From: Bosea sp. NBC_00550 | Lineage (GTDB): Bacteria; Pseudomonadota; Alphaproteobacteria; Rhizobiales; Beijerinckiaceae | Reading direction: 5' to 3' | Assembly (NCBI RefSeq): GCF_026020075.1 | Contig: NZ_CP102772.1 | Coordinates: 3,260,501-3,324,500 of the forward strand | Length of the DNA stretch: 64,000 nucleotides | Shown: in pieces, positions 49,661-58,650 of the stretch | How positions within the stretch are numbered: the first letter of the stretch is position 1 | How the letters are laid out: each line of letters starts with the position of its first letter | Program-made: the position numbers and the translations under genes | The notes under the pieces: model-generated | Seen by the model: only the letters and a program-made list of their open reading frames with translations | Database searches by the model: none | Told to the model about the DNA's origin: nothing

Positions 49661-50747
49661 TCGGCCAAGACGACACAGAAGCGGCTTCCGCTGGTGCGAC
49701 GGGCTGGCGCTTGTTGCAGGCGCGGTCGGTATCGTCGTGGCGCTCAACCTGGCCAGCGGCGGCGGCCGCCCGGACGCTCGCGAGCGCCGATATGCCGCCA
49801 AGGCGCAATCACGTTCGGGCGAAGGCGCATTGGCTTCGGCGCCAACCGACATCCCGCCTCGCGGCTGGTGGGAAATCCTCCGCCGGACATATACGGAAGC
49901 GGATCGAGACAGGGTCCGTGCCGTCGCGGCCGGCGTCACATTCTACGGTCTTCTCGCCCTCTTTCCCGCACTGACCGCGTTCGTCTCGATTTATGGGCTT
50001 GTCAACGACCCCGCTTCGATCGGCGGCCAATTGGCAGGGCTGGGCGCCTTTCTTCCGGCCGGTGCGATAGAATTCCTGGCAGATCAGATTTCCCGCATCG
50101 GCAACGGTGGGAGCGCAACGCTCGGATTTGCCTTTTTCCTCAGCCTCGGCTTGGCGCTCTGGAGCGCCAATGCCGGCGTCAAAGCGCTGTTCGATGCGCT
50201 GAACGTGGCCTATGGCGAAGACGAGAAGCGGGGCTTCTTCAAGCTCAATGCGATTTCGCTCGCCTTCACGGCCGGCATCATCGCGTTCCTGCTGGTCGCG
50301 CTGGGTGCCATCGCGGCCATCCCCATCGTGCTGGATTACGTCTACATGGGTGCCGCGAGCGAGTGGCTCATATCGATCGGCCGTTGGCCGTTGCTCTTCG
50401 TCGTGCTCGTCGTCGGCCTTGGTATTCTCTACCGCTTCGGGCCAAGTCGAGACGATGCGCAGTGGAAATGGGTGAGCCCCGGCGCCTTGGTCGCAGCGGT
50501 TGCCTGGGTGGCCGGGTCGATTCTGTTCTCGTGGTACGTCGCCAATTTCGAGGACTACAACAAGACCTATGGCACCATCGGAGCCGTTATCGGCCTGCTG
50601 ACCTGGATGTGGCTATCGGCGACCATCCTGCTTGTCGGGGCGGAGCTGAATGCCGAGGCTGAGCGACAGACGAACCGTGACACAACCAAGGGGCCTCCGA
50701 TGCCCATTGGAATGCGGGGCGCGGACGCTGCCGATCGCAAGAGCTGA
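49650..50747 (+). CDS. YihY/BrkB-family inner-membrane protein
   Basis: 365 residues starting MTTDRPRRHRSGFRWCDGLALVAGAVGIVVALNLASGG. An N-terminal membrane segment and a hydrophilic stretch of about 50 residues precede the YihY domain: DRVRAVAAGVTFYGLLALFPALTAFVSIYGLV, ANAGVKALFDALNVAYGEDEKRGFFKLNAISLAFT, LLYRFGPSRD-like ILYRFGPSRDDAQWKWVSPGALVA and YNKTYGTIGAVIGLLTWMWLSATILLVGAELNAEAE. Six helices, formerly misnamed ribonuclease BN; the actual function is unsettled. Coupled to the DUF768 gene. Confidence 0.9.
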   Translation: MTTDRPRRHRSGFRWCDGLALVAGAVGIVVALNLASGGGRPDARERRYAAKAQSRSGEGALASAPTDIPPRGWWEILRRTYTEADRDRVRAVAAGVTFYGLLALFPALTAFVSIYGLVNDPASIGGQLAGLGAFLPAGAIEFLADQISRIGNGGSATLGFAFFLSLGLALWSANAGVKALFDALNVAYGEDEKRGFFKLNAISLAFTAGIIAFLLVALGAIAAIPIVLDYVYMGAASEWLISIGRWPLLFVVLVVGLGILYRFGPSRDDAQWKWVSPGALVAAVAWVAGSILFSWYVANFEDYNKTYGTIGAVIGLLTWMWLSATILLVGAELNAEAERQTNRDTTKGPPMPIGMRGADAADRKS

Positions 50748-50868
50748 TCGGCCGGACAGTTTGTAAGAGCGACGTCCCGGAGTGTTGTCGGCCCTCGGCC
50801 CTAGGTTTTAGTCGCTTGCCTCCTGAGGTACGGCCCGCCATGTTACCGACTTCGACAAGGAGAGCGAA

Positions 50869-51078
50869 ATGGCGACAGGCACAGTGAAATGGTTCAACTC
50901 GACGAAAGGCTTTGGTTTCATCCAGCCTGACGACGGCGGTCAGGATGTCTTCGTTCATATCAGCGCCGTCGAGCGCGCTGGTCTCCGTGAACTGCGGGAG
51001 GGGCAGAAGATTTCCTACGAGATCGTTGCCGACAAGCGTTCCGGGAAGTCTTCGGCGGAAAACCTGAAGGCGGAGTAG
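50869..51078 (+). CDS. Cold-shock protein (CspA family), second copy
   Basis: 69 residues, [59 protein letters not shown], with both RNA-binding motifs. Very close to the product of 14929-15138. AAGGAGAGCGAA lies before the ATG. A leader of about 120 bp precedes it and a strong hairpin follows. Confidence 0.96.
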   Translation: MATGTVKWFNSTKGFGFIQPDDGGQDVFVHISAVERAGLRELREGQKISYEIVADKRSGKSSAENLKAE

Positions 51079-51126
51079 CCGGTTCTCCGGCATTCGATTG
51101 GCCTCGCCGTGACTCAGGCGGGGCCG

Positions 51127-51154
51127 CTGGCCGCCTTCATGAGGGGGCGGCCAG
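51127..51154 (+). terminator. Hairpin after the second cspA
   Basis: CTGGCCGCC and GGCGGCCAG form a perfect 9-bp stem with a 10-base loop, 49 bp after the cspA stop codon. There is no long T-run, so termination strength is uncertain. Confidence 0.55.
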
Positions 51155-51253
51155 GCTAATCGGGCGCGACGCCTTCCGGCGCGTCGATGACGCTCTGAAT
51201 GAGCCGAGACGTACCCCTCTCAACAGGAACAATCATTTATCGAGCAGGGTTAC

Positions 51254-51511
51254 ATGCCGACAGCAAGATCGGGATGCCCAATGAGACCCGCCGATGTGAT
51301 TGCCAAATATGCCAGCGCTGAAATCGGCGTGCTGCTGCAGCATCGCGACAAGCACGCTGGCGATATCGATTCGGCTTACTGGGTCGAGTACCCTTCCATT
51401 GAACATGCCATCGAAGCGGTTGCTGACGACCTGTTTGACGGCCGTGTCGAGAAGATGACCGCGAACGGCGAAGTGCTTCCCGACGCAGAATTGGCCGCTC
51501 TGACCGAGTGA
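51254..51511 (+). CDS. Small acidic hypothetical protein
   Basis: 85 residues: MPTARSGCPMRPADVIAKYASAEIGVLLQHRDKHAGDIDSAYWVEYPSIEHAIEAVADDLFDGRVEKMTANGEVLPDAELAALTE. Acidic and compact, with protein-like periodicity. An internal ATG at residue 10 is a possible start. I do not recognise a family. First of a run of small genes between cspA and the transpeptidase. Confidence 0.6.
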   Translation: MPTARSGCPMRPADVIAKYASAEIGVLLQHRDKHAGDIDSAYWVEYPSIEHAIEAVADDLFDGRVEKMTANGEVLPDAELAALTE

Positions 51512-51571
51512 ACGAGCCATCGCCTCGACTTCTCCCACCTGCCGCAAACCAAAATTCATTAGGAACGAGCA

Positions 51572-51946
51572 ATGCGAACACCGATCTCAATCGCTGTGTT
51601 GGGCCTTCTATGCGTTGGGTGCACCACGCAGCCCGCGAACTACGCCGGATCGCTCAATCATTCAGACAGGAAATGGCAAAGCGCCGCCTGCAAGGACGGC
51701 AGGCAGAAGGCCGAGAGCTACGATGCCGAAGAGAAGGAGCGGTTGAAGTCGTCGGTGATGATAGGATTCCTGAGCCCATCGGGCGCACTCGCGACGGTCA
51801 ACGTCACCAACCAGCAGAATATTCGCCGCAAGCAGTTCAATCGTGATCTGCACCTGAGGTGCTCGAGCTCTCCGCTTCCGGAGGATCTGACCAACATTCC
51901 CGAGATTCAGCCCCCTCCGATGCTCGACACCGGCAGGGGCAATTGA
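51572..51946 (+). CDS. Small lipoprotein
   Basis: 124 residues starting MRTPISIAVLGLLCVGCTTQPANYAG: a short signal with the lipobox LCVGC, so it is predicted to be lipid-anchored after Cys17. The mature part is charged and has two more cysteines (SAACKDG and LHLRCSS) that could pair. No family recognised. GAACGAGCA precedes the ATG; the ribosome site is moderate. Confidence 0.7.
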   Translation: MRTPISIAVLGLLCVGCTTQPANYAGSLNHSDRKWQSAACKDGRQKAESYDAEEKERLKSSVMIGFLSPSGALATVNVTNQQNIRRKQFNRDLHLRCSSSPLPEDLTNIPEIQPPPMLDTGRGN

Positions 51947-52064
51947 ACAATCGACCAACGAGGGGTGCGCTAACTCCTCGTTCATCACGATCCATCGCAT
52001 TTTACGGAACTTCGGAACGGGATTGCTGACCGGGGAATTGGTCCGTCAGAAGGAGGACGGTCCG

Positions 52065-52166
52065 ATGCATTATCGCGTTTCCCTGGACTTATGGCTTTGG
52101 CTCGGTGTTGCGCTCAACCTCGCACTTATGCTGGCCGCCACCCTGCGCCCGGTTTCGGCGGGATGA
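52065..52166 (+). CDS. Very small membrane peptide (33 residues)
   Basis: MHYRVSLDLWLWLGVALNLA and onward LMLAATLRPVSAG, one hydrophobic helix. AAGGAGGAC sits 6-8 bases before the ATG, an almost ideal ribosome site, which is the main support. Too short for family recognition. Could be a regulatory small membrane protein. Confidence 0.5.
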   Translation: MHYRVSLDLWLWLGVALNLALMLAATLRPVSAG

Positions 52167-52242
52167 GCGGGCGCGCTTCCAACCGGGAACATTAGATGCG
52201 GGCCACCCGTTGCCTGATCAAATCCACGACCAGGAGGATGAG

Positions 52243-52470
52243 ATGAGGGACGGAAACGGCAACCCACTGACGCCCGAACAGGAAGCTGCGATCAAATCGC
52301 GAGAGCCGGCGAAGAAGGATGCTGCCGGCCAGTACGCGAAATCGCAGGCTGAGCCCAATCGGGACGGGCTCGTGAGCGCAAACCCTGTGGTGCTATCTGG
52401 CGACGGCGACGCCACGCCCGGGAACGGGCATGGTCGCGACCGCAATGATGATGGCCCCGAATCTGTCTAG
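52243..52470 (+). CDS. Small hydrophilic hypothetical protein
   Basis: 75 residues: MRDGNGNPLTPEQEAAIKSREPAKKDAAGQYAKSQAEPNRDGLVSANPVVLSGDGDATPGNGHGRDRNDDGPESV. Low complexity and probably unstructured. AGGAGG lies four bases before the ATG. No family recognised. Confidence 0.55.
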   Translation: MRDGNGNPLTPEQEAAIKSREPAKKDAAGQYAKSQAEPNRDGLVSANPVVLSGDGDATPGNGHGRDRNDDGPESV

Positions 52471-52560
52471 GAACGGATTCGATTGCCGAGTCATCGGCCT
52501 TCTTGTCGATAGACAGTCATGGCATCATCCCGACTCTGGAACCAAAACCCTGGAGCTGTG

Positions 52561-52851
52561 ATGCCGGAAGCCAATGCCGCACCAGCCATTCTTGACGAGG
52601 CACCACCGCATCCCGAGGAGATCAGGTCTGAATTCGACCTGCGCGTCGGCAAGCACATTACCCTGCAAGGGAAGGCGCGGATTACGCCCGCCGGTCTCAT
52701 CTGCTCGGGGCTTGCCGTCGCGATGGTGACATGCGCCCTGGCCTATCTCGCTCGGTCGGTTCCACGGCGGCGCCGGCAAATGCCGGCGCAGCGGCCAACG
52801 GCATTCGGACATGAGCACGACCTGAGACGCGGTCGTCGCAGTCCGGTTTGA
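52561..52851 (+). CDS. Small membrane-anchored hypothetical protein
   Basis: 96 residues starting MPEANAAPAILDEAPPHPEEIRSEFDLRVGKHITLQGKARITPAGLICSGLAVAMVTCALAYLARSVPRRRR. One membrane helix near 47-67 is followed by a basic, cytoplasm-like tail. GGAG lies 5 bases before this ATG, preferred over one 14 codons upstream. Unknown function. Confidence 0.55.
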   Translation: MPEANAAPAILDEAPPHPEEIRSEFDLRVGKHITLQGKARITPAGLICSGLAVAMVTCALAYLARSVPRRRRQMPAQRPTAFGHEHDLRRGRRSPV

Positions 52852-52951
52852 ACGCCTGAATTCGATTGTTCGAGTCGGGCTGCAGTCCTCGTGGAACATC
52901 TGGTCGCTTCATCGGTATGGCTTGAGCCTTCTAACGGCTCTTGGGGTGCAG

Positions 52952-53974
52952 ATGAAAACCGACCTGCCGCGCAGCGCTTATGTGCAACTGCAGAAGCTGA
53001 TAACCTCGCTTGTCGGGTCATTACTTGCGGCAGCTATCCTGTTGGCATTGCCTGCGTTTGCCCTGACGGCTGACGAGATCAATGCGGTAACCTTCGCCGA
53101 CAGGAACACGCAGGTCGAAGTGGGGCCGGTTCCCTTTGTGGCAAAGGCGCAGATCCTGCTCAGCCGCCGCAGCATTTCCCCAGGGGTCATCGATGGTGTC
53201 GACGGCGAGAATTTTCGCAAGGCTGTCGCGCAGTTTCGGCGTCAGCAGAATTTGCCCGAAGGCGATGAGATCGACGAACTGGCCTGGCTGAGTCTCGGCG
53301 GGGACACGATTCGTGACGTGATCGCCGAATACACGCTGTCGGCGAAGGACGCGTCCTACGATTTTGCCGACGCGATCCCCCGCGACTATGCCAGGCAGGC
53401 GAAGATGAAGCGCCTGTCCTATACGAGCCCGCAGGAGATGCTGGGCGAACGTTTCCATATGAGCGAAGCGCTGCTCAACGCCCTGAATCCGCGCGGATCA
53501 TTCACCGAAGCCGGGACACGTCTCCTGGTGGCATCGGCGCGTCGCGCGCCGGAAGTCGGGTCCGCTCTGCGGATCGACGCGGTCAAGAGCACGGGGATGG
53601 TCATTGTCTTCGGGGCGGAAGACAGAGTGCTGGCGAGCTACCCGGCGACCATTGGCAGCGAGGACAACCCCTCTCCATCGGGCGAATACACCGTTGAGCG
53701 AGTCGCGAGGAACCCGAATTATACTTACGATCCCGAGAAGAATTTCCAGCAGGGCAAGAACACCGAAACGCTCGTCCTGCCGCCCGGTCCAAATGGTCCC
53801 GTCGGGACCGTCTGGATCGCCCTGTCGAAGCCGACATTCGGAATCCATGGCACGCCGGAACCATCCAAGGTCAGCAAGACGACCTCGCATGGCTGCGTAA
53901 GGTTGACGAATTGGGATGCTGAAGAGCTGGCCGATCTGGTTAAGCCGGGCGTCGCGGTTCGCTTCGTCGATTGA
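52952..53974 (+). CDS. L,D-transpeptidase (YkuD domain)
   Basis: 340 residues starting MKTDLPRSAYVQLQKLITSLVGSLLAAAILLALPAFALTA, a long signal peptide. A peptidoglycan-binding-like segment (RRSISPGVIDGVDGENFRKAVAQFRRQQNLPEGDEIDELAWLSL, about 75-120) precedes the YkuD catalytic domain with FGIHGTPEPSKVSKTTSHGCVRLTNWDAEELA; the cysteine of SHGCVR is the nucleophile. It makes 3-3 crosslinks or attaches proteins in peptidoglycan. Next to an extensin-like envelope gene. Confidence 0.93.
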   Translation: MKTDLPRSAYVQLQKLITSLVGSLLAAAILLALPAFALTADEINAVTFADRNTQVEVGPVPFVAKAQILLSRRSISPGVIDGVDGENFRKAVAQFRRQQNLPEGDEIDELAWLSLGGDTIRDVIAEYTLSAKDASYDFADAIPRDYARQAKMKRLSYTSPQEMLGERFHMSEALLNALNPRGSFTEAGTRLLVASARRAPEVGSALRIDAVKSTGMVIVFGAEDRVLASYPATIGSEDNPSPSGEYTVERVARNPNYTYDPEKNFQQGKNTETLVLPPGPNGPVGTVWIALSKPTFGIHGTPEPSKVSKTTSHGCVRLTNWDAEELADLVKPGVAVRFVD

Positions 53975-53979
53975 TCGGC

Positions 53980-54786
53980 ATGCGTCGTCCGCGTTCGTGG
54001 CGCACTCTTCTGATCGCAGGCGGCCTCTGCGCGCTTCCTTGCTTTTGGGTGTCCGCAACCGAGGCCAGAGATCGTGCCGGCGGTGCGAAAGCTGCGTCTT
54101 CGGCCTCGCCGCGACTGCCGGCCCAGATGGTTGCGCCTCTGCCACCGCGACGCCCTGCCGATCTGGCTCCACCCGCCGCGCCGGAGCCGCAAAAGCCCGC
54201 CGAAAACGGAGCGGACAAGCCGGCGGCAGGATCGGCTTGCATCGCGCGCTTCGAGGAGCGTGGAGGCGTTTCACTTCCAATTGCTGCGGAGAACACGAGC
54301 GGCGAGTGCGGCATCGAGGATCCGGTGAGCTTCCGCACCGTGACAATGCCTGATGGGTCCAAGGTCGAGTTCGACAGCGCGATCACGGTTCGATGCGCCT
54401 TCGCGCTCGATATTGTCGACTGGGTGCGCGACGATCTCTCGCCCGCTGCGGCTGCGGCGAATAGCAAGCTCTCCCGCCTCGTTGGTGTCGGCGGTCATGC
54501 CTGCCGCCCGCGCAATGGCGCCGCCGGGGCTCCAATCAGCGAACACGCAAGCGGAAACGCAATGGATTTGAGCGGTCTCGTCCTTCAGGACAATCGCAGC
54601 GTCATGTTCAACAATAACCGCGACGATGGGACCAGCGCATTACGAGAGCACGTGCAAAAGAGCGCCTGCGCACGCTTCACGACCGTTCTGGGCCCAGGCT
54701 CGGACAGCTCTCACAAGGACCATCTTCACCTCGACATGCGTCGCAGGAAGGGCAACTTCAAGATTTGCCAGTGGGCAACGGAATGA
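53980..54786 (+). CDS. Extensin-like C-terminal domain protein
   Basis: 268 residues starting MRRPRSWRTLLIAGGLCALPCFWVSATEARD (signal peptide). A proline/alanine-rich linker (about 40-75, PLPPRRPADLAPPAAPEPQKP) leads to the extensin-C domain: ACIARFEERGGVSLPIAAENTSGECGIEDPVSFRTV, AITVRCAFALDIVDWV, GGHACRPRNGA and EHASGNAMDLSGL followed by HKDHLHLDM. The H..D and HLH motifs resemble zinc peptidases of the LAS type, so it may trim peptidoglycan. A TTG three codons upstream overlaps the transpeptidase stop; the two genes are coupled. Confidence 0.88.
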   Translation: MRRPRSWRTLLIAGGLCALPCFWVSATEARDRAGGAKAASSASPRLPAQMVAPLPPRRPADLAPPAAPEPQKPAENGADKPAAGSACIARFEERGGVSLPIAAENTSGECGIEDPVSFRTVTMPDGSKVEFDSAITVRCAFALDIVDWVRDDLSPAAAAANSKLSRLVGVGGHACRPRNGAAGAPISEHASGNAMDLSGLVLQDNRSVMFNNNRDDGTSALREHVQKSACARFTTVLGPGSDSSHKDHLHLDMRRRKGNFKICQWATE

Positions 54787-54929
54787 AGGGGGCGGAGCTT
54801 GGGCTGGCTTCCGCGCGAGGCCGGCCGCCGCTTGGCAACAGGATATGTCCGCCCCTGGCGGAACCCAACGTCCGGATCTGACGCGGAGCCGCGGATCGCA
54901 GGAATGCTGAAGGCGGTGGTGGCAGCCAT

Positions 54930-55739
54930 TCAGCCACTGCGCTCAAACGAACCCTCGGCAAATCCACGCCGCCAGTAGTTGAGGATCGAGTACTGATCCT
55001 TGGGCAGAGATAGGCCATCCTTGGCATGGCTGCGAAGGAATCGCGCAAGCCTGGCCTCTGCTCCGACCCAGAGAAACAGATATTCACCGGGCTCGGCAGA
55101 CGCCAGCTTCAGATCTCTCATCAAAGACGGCAGTTCGATCGTCTTCTCGCCGATCAACCAGGTTACCGACAAGCCGGGCGGAGCGCGGAGATGCTGCTTG
55201 TCCTCGTCATCCCCCAGGCAGATGACGGCTTCACCCCTGCTGTCGTCAGGGAGGTTCTCCAGGCTTTGGGCGATGGCAGGCAGGGCCGTGTGATCGCCGA
55301 TGAAGACGTAGCGATCCACGCCATAGGGATGGGAGAAGCCGCGTTCGAGGAGCGCAATGCTGTCACCGGGCTCGGCTTTGGCCGCCCAGCGCGAGGCCGG
55401 GCCCTCGTCACCGTGCAGGACGAAATCGATGGTCAGTTCCTGCAGCTCCTCGTCGAAATCTCTCACCGTGTAGGTGCGCACCGATGGCCGCTGATCCACG
55501 GGGCATTCGATCGCCCCGCTTTCTCCGATGCGCGGCCAGCCCGGATCCTTGAGATTCAGCGGGGGAACAAGGAGCTTCACATAGGGCCCGAGGCCTTGGC
55601 GATAGAACGAGAAGCCTGCCAGCTCCGGCCCCGTTAGGACGACCCGCCGCATATGGGGTGTCACCCGCCAGGCGCGCAGGACCTGGAGCCGGCGGAATGT
55701 CCCGCGTCCGGGATTGTGGATGATGCCCGAGGCCTTCAT
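54930..55739 (-). CDS. Siderophore-interacting protein (FAD-linked ferric-siderophore reductase)
   Basis: 269 residues starting MKASGIIHNPGRGTFRRLQVLRAWRVTPHMRRVVLTGPELAGFSF. ViuB/YqjH-type: FAD motif VRTYTVRDFDEELQELTIDFVLHGDEGPASRWAAKAEPGDSIALLE, and the C-terminal SIP domain with YLFLWVGAEARLARFLRSHAKDGLSLPKDQYSILNYWRRG. It reduces ferric siderophores in the cytoplasm to release iron. Its ATG overlaps the stop of the FhuB gene (ATGA). Confidence 0.92.
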   Translation of the reverse strand: MKASGIIHNPGRGTFRRLQVLRAWRVTPHMRRVVLTGPELAGFSFYRQGLGPYVKLLVPPLNLKDPGWPRIGESGAIECPVDQRPSVRTYTVRDFDEELQELTIDFVLHGDEGPASRWAAKAEPGDSIALLERGFSHPYGVDRYVFIGDHTALPAIAQSLENLPDDSRGEAVICLGDDEDKQHLRAPPGLSVTWLIGEKTIELPSLMRDLKLASAEPGEYLFLWVGAEARLARFLRSHAKDGLSLPKDQYSILNYWRRGFAEGSFERSG

Positions 55740-57722
55740 GAACCGCGCCTCTGCATGAGCCACATGAAATAGGGCCCGCCTACGAACGCCGAGACCAATC
55801 CCGCCGGGATTTCCCATGGGAAGATCGCGACGCGTCCGATCCAGTCGGAGATAACGAGAAGCGAGGCGCCGACAAGCACGGCCCCGACGAATTGGCTTCC
55901 CGAAGCCGAGAAGCCGAAGCGCCTCGCGATATGGGGAGCCATCAGCCCGACAAAGCCGAGCGGCCCGATCAGCAATGTCGCTGCCCCTGTCACCACGGCG
56001 CAGTAGGCGAGGACGATCGCGCGGGCTCGCCCGACGGACACGCCGACCGCCCCCGCGGTGGCCTGCCCAAGCGGCAAGATCGCGAGCCAGCGCAGCAACA
56101 TCGGCAACACCGCCAATGCACCGATCAGGGCGAGCATGGCCGCAATCGCCGCGCAGGGCGCGACGCCCGCCGTCGATCCCGACAGCCAACCGAGCAAGCC
56201 ACGCAGCGCCGGATGGCCGGTCGACAGCAGAACCGTGGCGATGGCGCTGCTGAGCGTCGCCAGGCAGACTCCCACGAGGAGGCTGCGCTCCGGCCCACCA
56301 CGCGCTCGCGATCCGATCAGCAGCAGCGCGGCGAGCGTCAGGGCAGCGCCTGTGCCCGCTCCGGCAAGGCCGGTTCCGGCCGACTGGGCAGGCATGAGCA
56401 TGATCTGAACCATGAAGCCCAGTGCGGCGCCGGAGGTGAGCCCGAGCACCTCGGGGCTCGCCATCGGATTGGCGGTAAGCCTCTGCAGCGCGGCCCCCGC
56501 GAGCGCCAGCAGGCCACCGGCGGCCAGCGCACCCACTGCACGGGGCCAGCGCCATTGCAGCACGGCATGCGGATCGACGAGCGGCGGGGTGATCTCCCAT
56601 CCATCGGGCCCACGCCCGACCAGCAGCGCCACCCCCAAAGACAGCGCGAGCAATCCGGCCAGGCCGAAAAGCCGGGCGCCGGCGTGCGGGACACGACGCA
56701 GAGCCGGTTCGTTGCCCGGTGGCCGGACGTGCTGCCGGCTGTACATCAGGAGGATGAGCAGACAGGGAGCGCCGAGGAGCACCGTGGCGGTGCCGGTGGG
56801 TAATTCCCTCATCACAAGGCCCAGGAGCTGCACGATGCTGTCTGCCGACCAGAGCAGCCCGGCGCCAATGACAGGCGCCCAGATGAGGCGTTGCCGGGCC
56901 GTGCGCGCGCCGCAGAACCGGGCCAGGTTCGGTGCGGCAAGCCCGATGAAACCGATCATCCCCACCGCGCTGGCGAACCGCGATGGCGAGAATGAGGATC
57001 CTGATGCTGCGGACCTTGAGCCCGCTCGCCAACGCCGTCTGGTCGCCGAGTTCGAGCAATGCGAGTGGGCGCAGCGCCGCAAAGACCAAGAGTGCGGAGA
57101 GGGCGAGACGCGGCAGCAGGTAGAGCACGCCGCTCCATCCGCTCTGGAAGAGCGCTCCGGATTGCCAGATGAACAGGTTTGTGAGGTTGTCGTGATTGTA
57201 CAGGACGGCGAGCGCGGCGAGGCTTCCGCAATAGAGGCTGACGATCAGACCTGCCATGATCAGCGCGGTCGGGGCGAAACCCTGCCGGCGGGCGATGAGG
57301 AAGACCGCAAGGCAACCCAGGCTGCCGCCGGCGAGCGCGATCGGCTCCTGCCCCCATTCCAGCAATTCGGGCAGCCAGAGCGTCGCGGAAACCAGCGCGA
57401 GGCTTGCGCCGGCCGAGACGCCGAGCGTGCCGGGCTCCGCAAGCGGGTTGCGCAGGACCATCTGGAAGATGCTGCCCGAAAGACCCAGCGCCGCGCCGCA
57501 AAGCAGAGCCATCACCGCGCGCGGCGCGAGGCTGTAGGCGATCAGCAGGTCGTTGATCGACGCGTCCTGAGGCTGGAAGGTCGCAGCAAGCCAATGCGAT
57601 GGCGGCGCCTGACGCAGCAGCAGGACCGCCGTGTTCGCCGCGGCGAGCGCGAGGAGCGGCAAGACCAGCATCCACGGATACGGATGGAGAGCCGGCCGTG
57701 ACGGCCGCATGATCTCAGCCAT
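55736..57722 (-). pseudogene. fhuB: FhuB-type double-length siderophore permease with a frameshift
   Basis: Two FecCD permease halves in one gene, as in FhuB (about 660 residues if intact). The first half, from MAEIMRPSRPALHPYPWMLVLPLLALA to LKVRSIRILILAIA, is read in one frame. FASAVGMIGFIGLAAPNLARFCGARTARQRL and the whole second half (LTANPMASPEVLGLTSGAALGFM, IGPLGFVGLMAPHIAR) are in another. One extra G near 56979 (GCGGTTC for GCGTTC) or two lost bases explain this. If real, no working permease is made; the second half alone may be too short. Overlaps FhuD and the reductase gene. Confidence 0.85.
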
Positions 57723-58650
57723 GAGCCGGCGATCCGGCAGGGCGGCTTGCGTCCTGCGCAAGCATGCGGGCGAGCCTGAGGGCCGTGGGCAGGCTGCCAT
57801 AGGCATAGGTCGCCGGGATCCGGCTGATCCGTCCCTCGCGCACTGCCGGCAGGCTGTTCCAGATCCTGTTATCCGCGAGGCGACGCAGCGCCGCCTCCGT
57901 CCGGGCCCCCTGATCGGCATAGATCAATCGCGCATCGGGGATGCTCGCCAGTTGCTCGACACCTGTCACATAGAAGGACCAGACATTGGCTTGCCGGCCC
58001 CACGCGTTCTTCAGGCCAAGCCGGCGCGCCACGTCTTCGAAGAGCGAGGTGGCGGTGGCGATCGAGACGTTCCGGCCGTCCGGATTGAGGTTGAGATAGG
58101 CGATCGGCCGATCGTCCCAGGTGCTCAGGGAGGCTCGGATCGCCTGCAGCTCCTCGTCGAAGCGGGTGATGATCTCCTGGGCTGCACGGGGCGCGCCAAA
58201 GCGCTCCGCCAGCTCCGGCAATTGCCGTTTCGCGGTATCGATCGCGTCGAGCGTCTCGCTCCGGTTCTGAAGAACGACGACAGGAGCGATCCGCGCGAGC
58301 TGCGGGGACCGGACCGACCATTGCGGGATCAGGATGAAATCGGGCTGCAGATACTGAAGCAGTTCGACATTGGGCGCCCAGCCCGCTCCGAGCTCGACCA
58401 CCGATGCCGGCAGCGACGGCTCCACCATCGTGCGGTCGTAGCCCGCCCTGTCGATGACGCCAGCGGGCACGATGCCGAGGGCGAGCAGCGTCTCGGCGCC
58501 CGTCCAGTCGGTGCAGGCGACCCGTACGGCCTCGCCCGGCGGGCTCGACCTGGCGAGGGCCGAGCCATTGAAGCCCGGCGCTGCCGGGAGGCAGCCCGCG
58601 GCCAAGGCCAGCAGCGCGCGGCGCCGGGTCGGCATGCGCCGCGTCACCAC
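57715..58650 (-). CDS. fhuD: Hydroxamate siderophore-binding protein (FhuD-like)
   Basis: 311 residues from a GTG that overlaps the receptor stop; an ATG five codons later (MPTRRRALLALAAGCLPAAPG) is an equally good start. Signal peptide, possibly twin-arginine. Mature text VRVACTDWTGAETLLALGIVPAGVIDRAGYDR, VELGAGWAPNVELLQYLQPDFILIP and IPATYAYGSLPTALRLARML fit the type III binding proteins for ferric hydroxamates. It delivers the siderophore to FhuB. Confidence 0.88.
   Translation of the reverse strand: MVTRRMPTRRRALLALAAGCLPAAPGFNGSALARSSPPGEAVRVACTDWTGAETLLALGIVPAGVIDRAGYDRTMVEPSLPASVVELGAGWAPNVELLQYLQPDFILIPQWSVRSPQLARIAPVVVLQNRSETLDAIDTAKRQLPELAERFGAPRAAQEIITRFDEELQAIRASLSTWDDRPIAYLNLNPDGRNVSIATATSLFEDVARRLGLKNAWGRQANVWSFYVTGVEQLASIPDARLIYADQGARTEAALRRLADNRIWNSLPAVREGRISRIPATYAYGSLPTALRLARMLAQDASRPAGSPAHG

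Noticed and set aside
48842..49939. A 365-codon minus-strand frame covering DUF768 and the start of the YihY gene
   Set aside because: Most of it is antisense to two supported genes. Only the part around 49100-49330 reads like protein, which is reported as a weak possibility.
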